Shown piece after piece: positions 37,003-45,627 of a stretch of 64,000 bases of DNA (positions are counted from its first letter, which is position 1; every line of letters begins with the position of its first letter). A program made the position numbers and the translations under genes. Origin of the DNA: Verrucomicrobiaceae bacterium (lineage in GTDB: Bacteria > Verrucomicrobiota > Verrucomicrobiia > Verrucomicrobiales > Verrucomicrobiaceae). Under the pieces are notes generated by a model. That model searched no databases. It had not been told where the DNA came from and was given only the letters and a program-made list of their open reading frames with translations. Location of the stretch: assembly GCA_947507875.1 (NCBI GenBank), contig CANNQP010000010.1, positions 1 through 64,000 on the forward strand. Direction: 5' to 3'.

Positions 37003-37158
37003 CGGGGGGGATAAGCGATACGCCGCCAAGCCTCGAAAAATGTCGTTCTGCAAGCGCTTTTCATCGTTTGCTCCAGGTTGAAGTTTCCTCTTTGGGCTGA
37101 TTTTTGCTCGCTTTCCCGAACGAAGGGCCTCTCAATGCTAGGGAGCATTTATTTTTTT

Positions 37159-38382
37159 ATGAAAATTGCCCTCATCACTCTTTTGCTTGCTGCATCCGTT
37201 CATGCTGCCGATTGGCCTACCTTTCGCGGGGGGGATCGCACGGATGTTTCGACGGAAATAGGACTGCTGAAGACTTGGCCAGAAGCTGGACCCAAGCTGC
37301 TGTGGATGAATCAGAACACAGGTCTTGGCTATTCGGGCTATGCTGTCTCGGGCGGTGTTCTTTACACCATGGGAGCTCGTGATGCGGTGGAGTATGTTAT
37401 CGCGGTGGATGTGGCTACGGGGAAGGAAAAATGGTCCGCAGAGGCAGGCGCGCTTTTCACCAATGGCTGGGGCGATGGTCCACGCGGCACACCAACGGTG
37501 GACGGTGATAAGGTTTATGCGCTTAGCGGCAAGGGCAATCTGGTCTGCCTGAATGCGGCTAACGGACAACCGATCTGGACTGCATCGCTAACGGACTTGG
37601 GGGGCAAAGTTCCCGGTTGGGGGTATTGCGAAAGCCCCTGGGTCGAAGGAGGCCGGGTCATGGTGACTCCTGGCGGCCCAAAGGGCACCATGGCTGCTTT
37701 TGACCAAATCACGGGTAAGCTTGTCTGGCAATCGACGGAATGGACGGACCCTGCCCAGTATTCCAGCCTCATTGCTGTCAATCACAACAACACAAGGCAG
37801 CTCATCCAGCTCACCATGCAGAGTATCGCAGGCGTCAATGCCCAAGACGGTCGCTTGCTGTGGAAGACGGACTTTCCCGGCAAAACGGCAGTCATTCCGA
37901 CCCCAATTTTTCACGATGGTCAGGTCTTTGTGGCCGCAGGCTATGGAGTTGGCTGCAAATCCGTGCGCATTGGGCCTGATCATGCAGTAGAAACGCTCTA
38001 TGAATCCACGGACATGGTGAATCACCACGGTGGTGTCGTTTTGGTGAATGGCCATCTGTATGGCTACAATGACAAAGCTGGCTGGAGCTGCCTGGATTTT
38101 AAAACCGGTCAGGTGAAATGGACCGATAAGAAAAGTCTAGGTAAAGGTGCGATTCACTGTGCGGATGGCATGCTCTACCTTTTGGAAGAACGTACTGGCA
38201 CTGCTGTGCTGATTGAGGCCAATCCCGAAGGCTGGAAAGAGTGCGGGCGCTTCACTCTCACTCCCCAGACTACGCAGCGAAATCCCAAAGGCATGATCTG
38301 GACTCACCCTGTCGTCAGTGGTGGCAAACTCTTCTTGCGCGACCAGGAATTACTCTTCTGCTTTGATGTAAAGAAGTCCTGA
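37159..38382 (+). CDS. Secreted PQQ-like beta-propeller protein
   Basis: Predicted periplasmic or outer-surface protein with a WD/PQQ-type beta-propeller. The signal peptide is MKIALITLLLAASVHA; the ORF track adds 27 residues. The mature chain starts with DWPTFRGGDRTDVS and contains repeated blades such as GVLYTMGARDAVEYVIAVDVATGKEKW, KVYALSGKGNLVCLNAANGQPIW and GRVMVTPGGPKGTMAAFDQITGKLVW. The A-x-D-x-x-T-G-K-x-x-W pattern recurs in most blades. No catalytic or PQQ-binding Cys pair is visible, so a dehydrogenase activity is unlikely. It sits upstream of a bidirectional terminator. Confidence 0.82.
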   Translation: MKIALITLLLAASVHAADWPTFRGGDRTDVSTEIGLLKTWPEAGPKLLWMNQNTGLGYSGYAVSGGVLYTMGARDAVEYVIAVDVATGKEKWSAEAGALFTNGWGDGPRGTPTVDGDKVYALSGKGNLVCLNAANGQPIWTASLTDLGGKVPGWGYCESPWVEGGRVMVTPGGPKGTMAAFDQITGKLVWQSTEWTDPAQYSSLIAVNHNNTRQLIQLTMQSIAGVNAQDGRLLWKTDFPGKTAVIPTPIFHDGQVFVAAGYGVGCKSVRIGPDHAVETLYESTDMVNHHGGVVLVNGHLYGYNDKAGWSCLDFKTGQVKWTDKKSLGKGAIHCADGMLYLLEERTGTAVLIEANPEGWKECGRFTLTPQTTQRNPKGMIWTHPVVSGGKLFLRDQELLFCFDVKKS

Positions 38383-38400
38383 GGCGATCGATTCCAAGCC

Positions 38401-38437
38401 AAAACAAAACACCGGAGGCAAGGTCGCTCCGGTGTTT
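38401..38437. terminator. Bidirectional terminator between propeller and sugar transferase genes
   Basis: ACACCGGAG pairs perfectly with CTCCGGTGT. The minus strand reads TTTTGTTTTGG after the stem and the plus strand TTTGGG, so it can end both convergent transcripts, more strongly on the minus strand. Confidence 0.8.
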
Positions 38438-38460
38438 GGGTCGCAAGAAGGCTCAACACC

Positions 38461-39909
38461 TCAAGCGCTAGCCTTGCTGGTCGTGTCTTCCTCCGGCACA
38501 GGGTCAGGCAACAACAGCGGTGTGTAGCGAGGACGTGCTTTTTCCTTTTTCAATCCACCGACCAGCACGACACGAACGGTATCCAACAGGATCAGAAGGT
38601 CAAAGATGACACCTGCGTGCTTCATGTAGTACAGATCGTACTCGAGCTTACAGCGAGCATCTTCGGTGGATGCCCCGTAGGGGTAGCAGACCTGGGCCCA
38701 GCCGGTCAGTCCAGGATGGATCATGTGCCGCTCTTGGTAGTAGGGCAGGGCATCGGCCAAGGCTTCAACGAAAGCTGGCTGCTCAGGGCGTGGACCCACG
38801 AAGGACATTTCACCGCGCAGGATGTTGAGTAGCTGTGGAATTTCATCAATGCGGTAGCGTCGAAGCAAGGCTCCACCTGGGAAGACACGATGATCTTTGG
38901 TGCCACTCGACCACTGCGGCCCGTTTTTTTCCGCATCGGTTCTCATGCTACGCAGCTTGAGGATTTGGAATTTTTTACCAAAGCGGCCGACTCGCTCTTG
39001 GCGGAAGAAAACTGAGCCCTCCGGAGAGAAAAACTTGACCAGCAGGATACCAAAAATGAGGAAGGGCGACAGCAGGATCAGCAGCACCAAGGAGGTCAAA
39101 ATATCAAAGGTTCGCTTCAGCTTGCGGAAATAAAGCTCACGAGGAGAGCTCTCCGAGTGCAGTAGCCATTCGTTCGAGACGAGATGCAGCGGCACATACT
39201 GCAAGCATTCCTCACACAGGCTGATCAGTGGGACACATGCCGTGCCGGAGTAGCGTAGCTGGCGCAGCCAAGGGCGGGCGAGCTCATCATCCATACGAGA
39301 TTCGCAGAAAACGACCCGATCTATGCGGTGTCGGGTGATGAGTTTTGCAGCATGTTTGAGGCGGCCTAACAACTCTCCGCCTGGACTGCTGCCACGGACA
39401 TCAATGCGCCCGACGACCTCAATGCCTCTCGGGGCCAAATCACGAAAACGCTGGTATTCCAACAGCTCTTCGGGCGACTCGGCGACGAAAGCAACACGCA
39501 CAGGGGCAAAGTGTTGTTTGTGAAACATCAACAAGTGATGAAGCATGAGGCTAGGCAGGCACAAAAGAGTGCCAATCGCCATGAAACCGCGTCCGATCCG
39601 AGAGCTGAAGTCCACGTAGCCAACCAGCATCACAAGAAGAAAACCCACGGCAAAGGCTCCAAGCAGGAGGAAGCCATGAGTAAAGAAGCGAGTCTTTCCC
39701 CGAGCCTCTAAGGAATAAAGCCCCAAAATGTAGGACGTAATCAACAGTCCGGACATGCCTGCCATGGAGGGCACTAGAAATTCGTCGACATTCCAGAACC
39801 CCTCAAAACGGATGTAATTGGCGATGGCAAACGATGCGATGAAGATCAACGCATCCCTGCCAGCTCGGCGAGCGATGGTAAACCAATGGGCGTTGGAGAG
39901 CGAGTTCAC
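38461..39909 (-). CDS. Exopolysaccharide polyprenyl-phosphate sugar transferase
   Basis: Initiating glycosylphosphotransferase (WbaP/EpsE-type). It would transfer sugar 1-phosphate to undecaprenyl phosphate at the inner membrane. The N-terminus has about four hydrophobic segments (DALIFIASFAIANYIRF, LLITSYILGLYSL and others). A Rossmann-like cytoplasmic domain with APRGIEVVGRIDVRG follows. A further membrane helix comes before the catalytic C-terminal region, FKILKLRSMRTDAEKNGP-type (here FQILKLRSMRTDAEK), RRYRIDEIPQLLNILRGEMSFVGPRPEQP and PGLTGWAQVCYPYG. Family motifs are complete. It may be the last gene of the minus-strand FAD-oxidoreductase/GT4 group, although a 100-base gap with its own AT-rich leader separates it. 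Confidence 0.9.
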   Translation of the reverse strand: MNSLSNAHWFTIARRAGRDALIFIASFAIANYIRFEGFWNVDEFLVPSMAGMSGLLITSYILGLYSLEARGKTRFFTHGFLLLGAFAVGFLLVMLVGYVDFSSRIGRGFMAIGTLLCLPSLMLHHLLMFHKQHFAPVRVAFVAESPEELLEYQRFRDLAPRGIEVVGRIDVRGSSPGGELLGRLKHAAKLITRHRIDRVVFCESRMDDELARPWLRQLRYSGTACVPLISLCEECLQYVPLHLVSNEWLLHSESSPRELYFRKLKRTFDILTSLVLLILLSPFLIFGILLVKFFSPEGSVFFRQERVGRFGKKFQILKLRSMRTDAEKNGPQWSSGTKDHRVFPGGALLRRYRIDEIPQLLNILRGEMSFVGPRPEQPAFVEALADALPYYQERHMIHPGLTGWAQVCYPYGASTEDARCKLEYDLYYMKHAGVIFDLLILLDTVRVVLVGGLKKEKARPRYTPLLLPDPVPEEDTTSKASA

Positions 39910-40010
39910 GTCAGGTCGGGAAAAATGGCTGCCTCGTCACAGTAACAGCATAATGCTAGGGCTAACGATGCTCTCTATCATAGTTTTTCCTTTTTAAAAA
40001 TAATACAAGC

Positions 40011-41171
40011 TCAAGCTTTGAGGGCTTTCCAGTAGAGTTGTGCGCAAGTTGGCCATGCATAGCGGCTCATGTAATCACGGAGAGTCTCCGGCTCGGGGGG
40101 ATGATGTAGGGCCTGCACCAAGGCTGTGGCGTACTCGGAAGGCTCTCGCCCAGAGACGAGATGCCCCCTGCAGGGGGCTTGCTTCAGCACTTCTCCGATG
40201 CCTCCGACGTCGGTAGTCACGAAGGCTCGTCCCGAGGCCAGTGCTTCTAGCAGCACATTTGGCACACCCTCGTTGTGGCTTGTCAGACATACCGCGTCTG
40301 CGGCACGCATGAATTGTGCCACCTCGGCTGCCCCCTTGCGCCCTGCCCAGATCAGTGCATCCTGGGCCAGCCCACATTGCTCCGCCAAGGTCGTCAGTTC
40401 CTGCTGAAGCGGCCCGCTGCCGATCAGCACCAGTCGCAGCTTTTCAGGCATGCTTTTCGCAGCTAGGGCTAGAGCGCGGATGAGCAGATCCAGGCCTTTC
40501 ACCGGTAGAAAATTGCCCACAAAAACCAGCAGCTTGCCTTCAGTGGGCAGATTCAGGGCCGCTCTGGCCTGCTGACGATCGCCAGGGTAAAAGGTGTCTG
40601 GATCAACCCCATTGTAAACCGTCTGCACCTGTGTCGCAGCGGCTCCTGCACGGATCAGGCGGTTTCTTAGATCCTCGCTGCGTGTGATGATGTGAGCTCT
40701 CTGGGCTAGCTGTAAAATGGCCTGACGACGCTGTGGCATGTCAAGGTAACGATGAACGTCTGATCCCTGAGCCACCGATACCATCGGCAGCCCGGCCAGC
40801 TCTGGTACTCGATGCACGCCACTGGCATCGGGGAAAAGCCAAGGCACTAGCAGCGCGTCAGGTTTCCAACCCTTGGGTAGCGTCGAAAGGGCTCGTCGCA
40901 CAGCGATGGCAAAAAGTCTGTCATTCAGTCCGCCCCATTTGGGCACATAGGGTGCCCACGCATAGTGCGGATGAAACACTTCATCTTCAGACCTCGCATG
41001 CAGAGGGCAGGGGGCCCCATACCATCCGCCATGGCCAGGTCGCAGGCAGAGCACACGGATATCGGCCTCAGGCTTCATCGCCCGCATGGCATGCAGCAGG
41101 GTCACATTGTCCAAGCCACGCCAGGGCTGAGTCGTGTCAGGGAAAAGATTGGAGATGAACAACAAACGCAT
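40011..41171 (-). CDS. GT4 family glycosyltransferase
   Basis: GT-B fold retaining glycosyltransferase, presumably building the polymer started by the neighbouring sugar transferase. The N-terminal domain begins MRLLFISNLFPDTTQPWRG. The donor-binding C-terminal domain carries TVYNGVDPDTFYPG, LVFVGNFLPVKGLDLLIRAL, LVLIGSGPLQQEL and the E-x7-E motif in SHNEGVPNVLLEALASGRAFVTTDVGG. It has 386 residues, normal for the family. It starts 19 bases after the stop of the FAD oxidoreductase and is likely cotranscribed with it. Sugar specificity is not visible. Confidence 0.9.
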   Translation of the reverse strand: MRLLFISNLFPDTTQPWRGLDNVTLLHAMRAMKPEADIRVLCLRPGHGGWYGAPCPLHARSEDEVFHPHYAWAPYVPKWGGLNDRLFAIAVRRALSTLPKGWKPDALLVPWLFPDASGVHRVPELAGLPMVSVAQGSDVHRYLDMPQRRQAILQLAQRAHIITRSEDLRNRLIRAGAAATQVQTVYNGVDPDTFYPGDRQQARAALNLPTEGKLLVFVGNFLPVKGLDLLIRALALAAKSMPEKLRLVLIGSGPLQQELTTLAEQCGLAQDALIWAGRKGAAEVAQFMRAADAVCLTSHNEGVPNVLLEALASGRAFVTTDVGGIGEVLKQAPCRGHLVSGREPSEYATALVQALHHPPEPETLRDYMSRYAWPTCAQLYWKALKA

Positions 41172-41190
41172 GAGGTATCATCATCAAACA

Positions 41191-42399
41191 TCATTTGCCT
41201 GCATGAGCCAGCGCCATCTGAGCAGCAGCCTGCCCCGTGGCCATGCAGGTGCCGATGACACGCACTGAAGCCAGTGCCTCATGGTCGGCGGAAAGGCAGC
41301 GTCCGGCGAAGAAGAGACCGGGCAGGGCACGCTGGCGAAGACAACCGGCCGGGATTCCTGCCGGCTCTGGGCGGTCAAAATAGCGGAACTTTGGCCCACG
41401 TGCGGTTTCTCGTTTTTCCATGGGCCAGCCTGCCAGGGCCACATCCTCAGGCTGACGCGTGCAGGAGGCCAGCATTTCTCCGGTAAGAATCACATCTCCC
41501 ACATAGCGCGCGCTTTCACGGATGCCAGCTTGTGCAGGAAAGACAGGGGGCGGGCAGTGTTGAAAATCAGCGTGCGCGCTGCGCAGAAATTGCCAGATCG
41601 CCATGCCAGCGCCACGCCCATCCATCTCTGCTTGAGCACGGCAGGCAGCATTGAGGGGGTCCCAGCCGCCGCCTCCTGCTTCCAAGTCGATCGTCATGAA
41701 GACCTCGGGCGCATAGGTTGAGTCACGAAACTGTGCGCCGAGCGCGCTCGGCGGTAGCTTCCCATCCCGAACTGCCCGAACCAGCATCGCTGCCAGTTGC
41801 AGACGCCAGCTTTCGCCATGCTGGCCGTTCACGTGAGGTAGGAGGCAGATGTAGGCGGGGCGGTAGAGCTGCTCCGGCGGGGCTTGGTCCCAATAAGCCG
41901 CGCCTAACCAGCGGGCTCCGGTCGCGTCGCCTGTTGTATCCACGATGGATCGTGCCTGGGCCCGCAGCCGATTTCCCCGGGATAGATACTCAATCTGCCA
42001 TCCATCATCGGTTGGTGTCAGCCCGCTCCATTCCGCGCCACTGAGCCGGGTCAGAGACGGCTCACGGGCGCACCATTCATCCGTCAGTGTGGCAAAAACA
42101 CTCGGGTGCTGGCGTAGCACGAACACGCGGCCCATCAGATCGGGTTGCATCTGGTGGGTACGTTCCATCATCGCCTCACCGACCTGTTGAGGAATGCCCG
42201 GATTCAGCCAGGTCCAGGGCTGAGAAGTATCAGGGTGGAAAAGGCCACAAAAGGTATGCACCCAGGCATTCACCCCCATGCCTCCCAGCATCGCTTGCCG
42301 CTCCAAGAGCAGTGTCTGTGCCCCTGCACGTGCACAAGTTAGCGCCGCGGCGAAACCCGCGCTGCCCCCTCCTGCGACGATGACATCCCAATGCTGCAT
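41191..42399 (-). CDS. FAD-dependent oxidoreductase
   Basis: FAD-dependent oxidoreductase of the FAD-oxidored (PF12831-type) family. The dinucleotide loop VIVAGGGSAGFAAALTCARAGAQTLLLE is followed by MLGGMGVNAWVHTFCGLF. The C-terminal GLFFAGRCLSADHEALASVRVIGTCMATGQAAAQMA is a typical FAD-closing segment. The start MQHWDVIVAGG is preferred; the ORF track adds 12 residues. Relatives are common in planctomycete and verrucomicrobial genomes with unknown substrates. It precedes the GT4 gene by 19 bases, so a role in modifying a cell-surface glycan is a guess from context. recD2 starts divergently about 170 bases away. Confidence 0.8.
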   Translation of the reverse strand: MQHWDVIVAGGGSAGFAAALTCARAGAQTLLLERQAMLGGMGVNAWVHTFCGLFHPDTSQPWTWLNPGIPQQVGEAMMERTHQMQPDLMGRVFVLRQHPSVFATLTDEWCAREPSLTRLSGAEWSGLTPTDDGWQIEYLSRGNRLRAQARSIVDTTGDATGARWLGAAYWDQAPPEQLYRPAYICLLPHVNGQHGESWRLQLAAMLVRAVRDGKLPPSALGAQFRDSTYAPEVFMTIDLEAGGGGWDPLNAACRAQAEMDGRGAGMAIWQFLRSAHADFQHCPPPVFPAQAGIRESARYVGDVILTGEMLASCTRQPEDVALAGWPMEKRETARGPKFRYFDRPEPAGIPAGCLRQRALPGLFFAGRCLSADHEALASVRVIGTCMATGQAAAQMALAHAGK

Positions 42400-42572
42400 G
42401 ATGGCCCGAGATACCGAAAACCTCAGCTGGTGCAAACTAGGATCAGCTTGCCTTTGCTTTGCTGTGGAGAGCGAATCCTCCCTGGCATGGTCTTGGGCTA
42501 AGTGCCCACCAAGACGCCGACCTTCATCTCGCGGCCTTGTCCTTTCGGCATCTTGCGGATAAAAAGCTCTCC

Positions 42573-44738
42573 ATGTCCACCCCCTCGGAATCCGTTCAGC
42601 TTCGCGGTCTCGTCGAGCGCGTGGCCTATCATGCGGAGGACACTGGCTACTGCATTTTGAAAGTCCTGCCCGAAGGAGCGCGTGAGCCCGTCAGTCTCGT
42701 GGGCAAAGCGCCGCGAGTGGTGGCAGGCGAGCAATTTCAGGCCGATGGAAAGTGGGAGAGCACCCGTGACTATGGTCGCCAGTTTCGGGCCGAGACGCTC
42801 AAGCTCAGCCGACCCAGCAGCATCGAGGGCATCGAGCGCTACCTGGGCTCTGGTTTGATCGAAGGCATCGGCCCTTCCTACGCCAAGCGCATCGTCGAAA
42901 AGTTCGGTTCGCGCGTTTTTGACATCATCGAAAACGAGTCCGTGAAGCTGGAGGGCGTGGAAGGCATCGGCAAAAAGCGCCGCCAAGAAATCCGTGAGTC
43001 TTGGCTGAAGCAGAAGAGCGTGCACAACATCATGCTCTTCCTGCATCAGCATGGCATTAGCTCTGCGCGAGCCCTGCGCATTCACAAAACCTACGGAGAT
43101 GAAGCGATGGCCGTGCTCACGCGCGATCCTTACCGCCTCGCGCAAGACATTCATGGCATTGGGTTTCGCACCGCCGACCAGATCGCCCGCCAAGTGGGGC
43201 TGTGTGAAGATGCGCCGGAGCGCTTGCAGGCAGGCCTGCTGCACACGCTGGACAGTGCAGCCCAGAGTGGACACACCTGCCTGCCTGAGGTGCAGCTTTT
43301 GCCCATGGCGGCAGAACTGCTTCAGAGTCCAGAGATCCAGCTCGCCGAGTCCTTGGAAAAACTGATCCGAGAGGGAAAAATCCAGCGCCATGCTCTGCAA
43401 GACACCTCCATGCTCTATCTGCCGTCCTTGCGAGCTGCTGAGCAAACCATCGCCCGTCGGCTGCAAGAGCTCATCGCCACCGCGCCCAGCTATCCGGTCA
43501 TCGATCGAACTCAGGCCCTGGCCAAGGCTGCTCAAGAAACTGGCAAGGCTTTGGCCCCTAGCCAAGAGCATGCCGTGTGCGCGGCCTTGGATCATCGTTG
43601 CCTGATCATTACCGGTGGGCCGGGGGTCGGCAAGACCACCATCCTGCGCACCGTCCTGACCGTGCTGTCTTGGGAAAAGCAAAAGCTGGTCCTTGCAGCG
43701 CCTACCGGACGTGCAGCGAAGCGACTCAGCGAAAGTACTGGGTTTGAGGCCAAGACCATGCATCGCCTGCTGGAGTATCAAGGCCCTGGTCAGTGGGGTA
43801 GGCACCGTGGCAAACCCCTGACCGGGGATGTCTTTGTGCTGGATGAATGCTCGATGATCGACACAACGCTGCTGGCTCAATTCCTCTCGGCATTGCCAGC
43901 AAACGCACATCTTCTTCTCGTCGGAGATGCTGACCAACTTCCCTCCGTCGGTCCGGGCATGGTTTTGCAGGATCTCATCGCCAGTGGCAAAGTGCCCTGC
44001 GTGCAGCTGACGGAGATTTTTCGCCAAGCGGCCAGCAGTCGTATCATCACGACCGCTCACCAGATCAATCGCGGCCAAGTGCCCGACCTGCGTCCCCTTC
44101 GGGATGCGGATTTCTTTTTCCTCGAAGCTCAGGAGCCTGAACAGATCGCCGCAACGCTGACCGACCTCGTTCAGCGTCGCTTGCCGCGCAAGTATGGTTT
44201 TGATCCTGTGCGTGACATTCAGGTCCTCACCCCCATGAATCGCGGTGAGTTGGGCACTCAGGCGTTGAATCAGCGGCTGCAACAAGCTCTCAATCCTGCC
44301 AGTGAGTTCAAGGCTGAATTGGAACGCTTTGGCATCACCTTTCGTGCGGGTGACAAGGTCATTCAGACGCACAACAATTACGACAAAGATGTCTTCAATG
44401 GCGACTTGGGGCACATCGTCAGCATCGACACCGATCCTCTGCGCGTCAGCGTCCGCTTCGATGGGGATCGTCTGGTCGAGTATGAGCCAGGAGAGCTCGA
44501 TGAACTCCAGCTCGCCTACGCGATGACCATCCACAAAAGCCAAGGAAGCGAGTTTCCCTGCGTGGTCATGCCTGTCAGCACGCAGCATTACGTTTTGCTT
44601 GAGCGCAGCCTGATCTACACAGGTCTGACCCGAGCGCGTCGATTGGCGATCCTCTTGGGCGCTCCCAAAGCGCTTGAGCTGGCCATTCGCAAGCAAGAGA
44701 GCCGCAAGCGCTGGACGGGCCTGAAGAGCTTGCTGTGA
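42573..44738 (+). CDS. recD2: RecD2-type DNA helicase
   Basis: SF1B 5'-3' DNA helicase of the RecD2 class (RecBC-independent). An N-terminal OB-like region (GYCILKVLPEGAREPVSLVG) is followed by helix-hairpin-helix elements (LIEGIGPSYAKRIVEKFG, LEGVEGIGKKRRQEIRESW). The helicase core has Walker A GGPGVGKTTILRTVL, VFVLDECSMID (motif II), LLVGDADQLPSVGPG (III), motif IV around LTEIFRQAASSRI and the C-terminal motif V/VI QLAYAMTIHKSQGSEF and YTGLTRARRLAIL. The start MSTPSESVQ gives 721 residues, near the family norm. A 732-codon antisense ORF covers nearly the whole gene and is treated as a shadow. Confidence 0.94.
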   Translation: MSTPSESVQLRGLVERVAYHAEDTGYCILKVLPEGAREPVSLVGKAPRVVAGEQFQADGKWESTRDYGRQFRAETLKLSRPSSIEGIERYLGSGLIEGIGPSYAKRIVEKFGSRVFDIIENESVKLEGVEGIGKKRRQEIRESWLKQKSVHNIMLFLHQHGISSARALRIHKTYGDEAMAVLTRDPYRLAQDIHGIGFRTADQIARQVGLCEDAPERLQAGLLHTLDSAAQSGHTCLPEVQLLPMAAELLQSPEIQLAESLEKLIREGKIQRHALQDTSMLYLPSLRAAEQTIARRLQELIATAPSYPVIDRTQALAKAAQETGKALAPSQEHAVCAALDHRCLIITGGPGVGKTTILRTVLTVLSWEKQKLVLAAPTGRAAKRLSESTGFEAKTMHRLLEYQGPGQWGRHRGKPLTGDVFVLDECSMIDTTLLAQFLSALPANAHLLLVGDADQLPSVGPGMVLQDLIASGKVPCVQLTEIFRQAASSRIITTAHQINRGQVPDLRPLRDADFFFLEAQEPEQIAATLTDLVQRRLPRKYGFDPVRDIQVLTPMNRGELGTQALNQRLQQALNPASEFKAELERFGITFRAGDKVIQTHNNYDKDVFNGDLGHIVSIDTDPLRVSVRFDGDRLVEYEPGELDELQLAYAMTIHKSQGSEFPCVVMPVSTQHYVLLERSLIYTGLTRARRLAILLGAPKALELAIRKQESRKRWTGLKSLL

Positions 44739-44801
44739 GCGGGGTTTAGCCTACCGCATCATCGCAAGACTGTTTCAGAACTTTCGTTTGCGTTGAGGTC
44801 T

Positions 44802-44823
44802 TATTTGGCTATTTCGCCAAATA
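44802..44823 (+). promoter_or_regulatory. ArsR operator candidate
   Basis: TATTTGGC-TATTTC-GCCAAATA is a perfect 8-bp inverted repeat with a 6-base spacer, ending one base before the arsR ATG. The half-sites contain the ATTTG/CAAAT pattern reported for ArsR operators. Bound repressor would occlude the translation start region, which has no visible Shine-Dalgarno sequence. Confidence 0.65.
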
Positions 44824-44824
44824 G

Positions 44825-45136
44825 ATGCCAGCCAGCCGAACAACCTCTGAAAAACGCGCCCAAGTTATCAAGGCGCTGGCTCATCCCTCGCGGCTGCTCA
44901 TTGCAGAAGCCCTGCTCGATGGTGAGCAATGCGTCTGTGATCTTCAGGAGTTGGTCGGTGCTGACATGTCCACGGTGTCCAAGCATCTGAGCCTCATGCG
45001 TTCCGCCGGAGTGCTAGTCTGTGAGAAACGCGGGCTGAACATTTATTACCGACTCGCCTGCGGCTGCCTGGGGGATTTCCTTCGCTGCGTGGACCAGATG
45101 ACCCCGGCCCGACCTCGCCAAAAATCTTGCTGCTGA
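44825..45136 (+). CDS. arsR: ArsR family arsenite-responsive repressor
   Basis: Winged-helix repressor released by As(III)/Sb(III). The metalloid site ECVCDL-like motif is at 35-40 (EQCVCDLQELV, Cys36 and Cys38). The recognition helix is in MSTVSKHLSLMRSAGVL, and the wing is EKRGLNIYYRL. Further cysteines are at 66, 79, 81, 88 and a vicinal pair at 102-103 ends the protein. It has 103 residues, typical for the family. It is followed by DUF6428, aqpS and arsC in one direction with short gaps or overlaps. A palindrome sits directly before the start. The start is fixed by the absence of an alternative ATG and by homolog length. Confidence 0.92.
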   Translation: MPASRTTSEKRAQVIKALAHPSRLLIAEALLDGEQCVCDLQELVGADMSTVSKHLSLMRSAGVLVCEKRGLNIYYRLACGCLGDFLRCVDQMTPARPRQKSCC

Positions 45137-45141
45137 TTCCC

Positions 45142-45615
45142 ATGACCATCACTGAATTCCTCTCGCATCTCCGCGCTCATGCTGAAAAACCACTCGGTCT
45201 CTTGCTGCCGGATGGCGGTAGCATTGAGCCTCACTTCCACATCACCGAAGTGGGTCATGTGATGAAGCGCTTCATCGACTGCGGGGGAACTCGCCGAACG
45301 CAGGAGACCTGCCTGCTTCAGACCTGGGTGCATGAGGATGTGGATCATCGTCTATTCGCTGGCAAGCTAGCGACCATTTTCGACCGGGCAGGGGATGTTC
45401 TGCCACATCATGATCTACCGGTGGAAGTGGAGCACGAAGACGGTGTCGTGGCGCAATTTCCCGTGGACTCTGCGCTCTTGCTCGATGGCGTGCTCTATTT
45501 CCGTTTGGGCCAAAAACACACCGACTGCCTTGCGCGTGGCATTTGTCTTCCAGGTGAGTGTGCGCCTGCCCCCAAGGCAGCTTCGGTGTGCAAGCCTGGC
45601 TCGGGCTGCTGCTAG
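45142..45615 (+). CDS. DUF6428 family protein of the ars operon
   Basis: Protein of the DUF6428 family, found with arsR genes in many bacteria; function unknown. It is 157 residues from ATG 45142, five bases after the arsR stop; the ORF track starts at an upstream TTG. The pattern LLPDGGSIEPHFHITEVGHV with two histidines and the HLxHxDVDHRLFAGKLATIF region suggest a metal or metalloid-binding alpha/beta fold. The tail CxPGxGCC (SVCKPGSGCC) is cysteine-rich like those of its operon neighbours. Placement between the sensor and the channel suggests a role in arsenite handling. Confidence 0.75.
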   Translation: MTITEFLSHLRAHAEKPLGLLLPDGGSIEPHFHITEVGHVMKRFIDCGGTRRTQETCLLQTWVHEDVDHRLFAGKLATIFDRAGDVLPHHDLPVEVEHEDGVVAQFPVDSALLLDGVLYFRLGQKHTDCLARGICLPGECAPAPKAASVCKPGSGCC

Positions 45616-45627
45616 GCCTTCATTTGT

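Noticed and set aside
42498-44696. 732-codon ORF antisense to recD2
   Set aside because: It lies entirely opposite a well-conserved helicase. The protein has no recognisable motifs and runs of low-complexity Leu/Gln/Asp. Long antisense ORFs are expected from codon bias in GC-rich genes.
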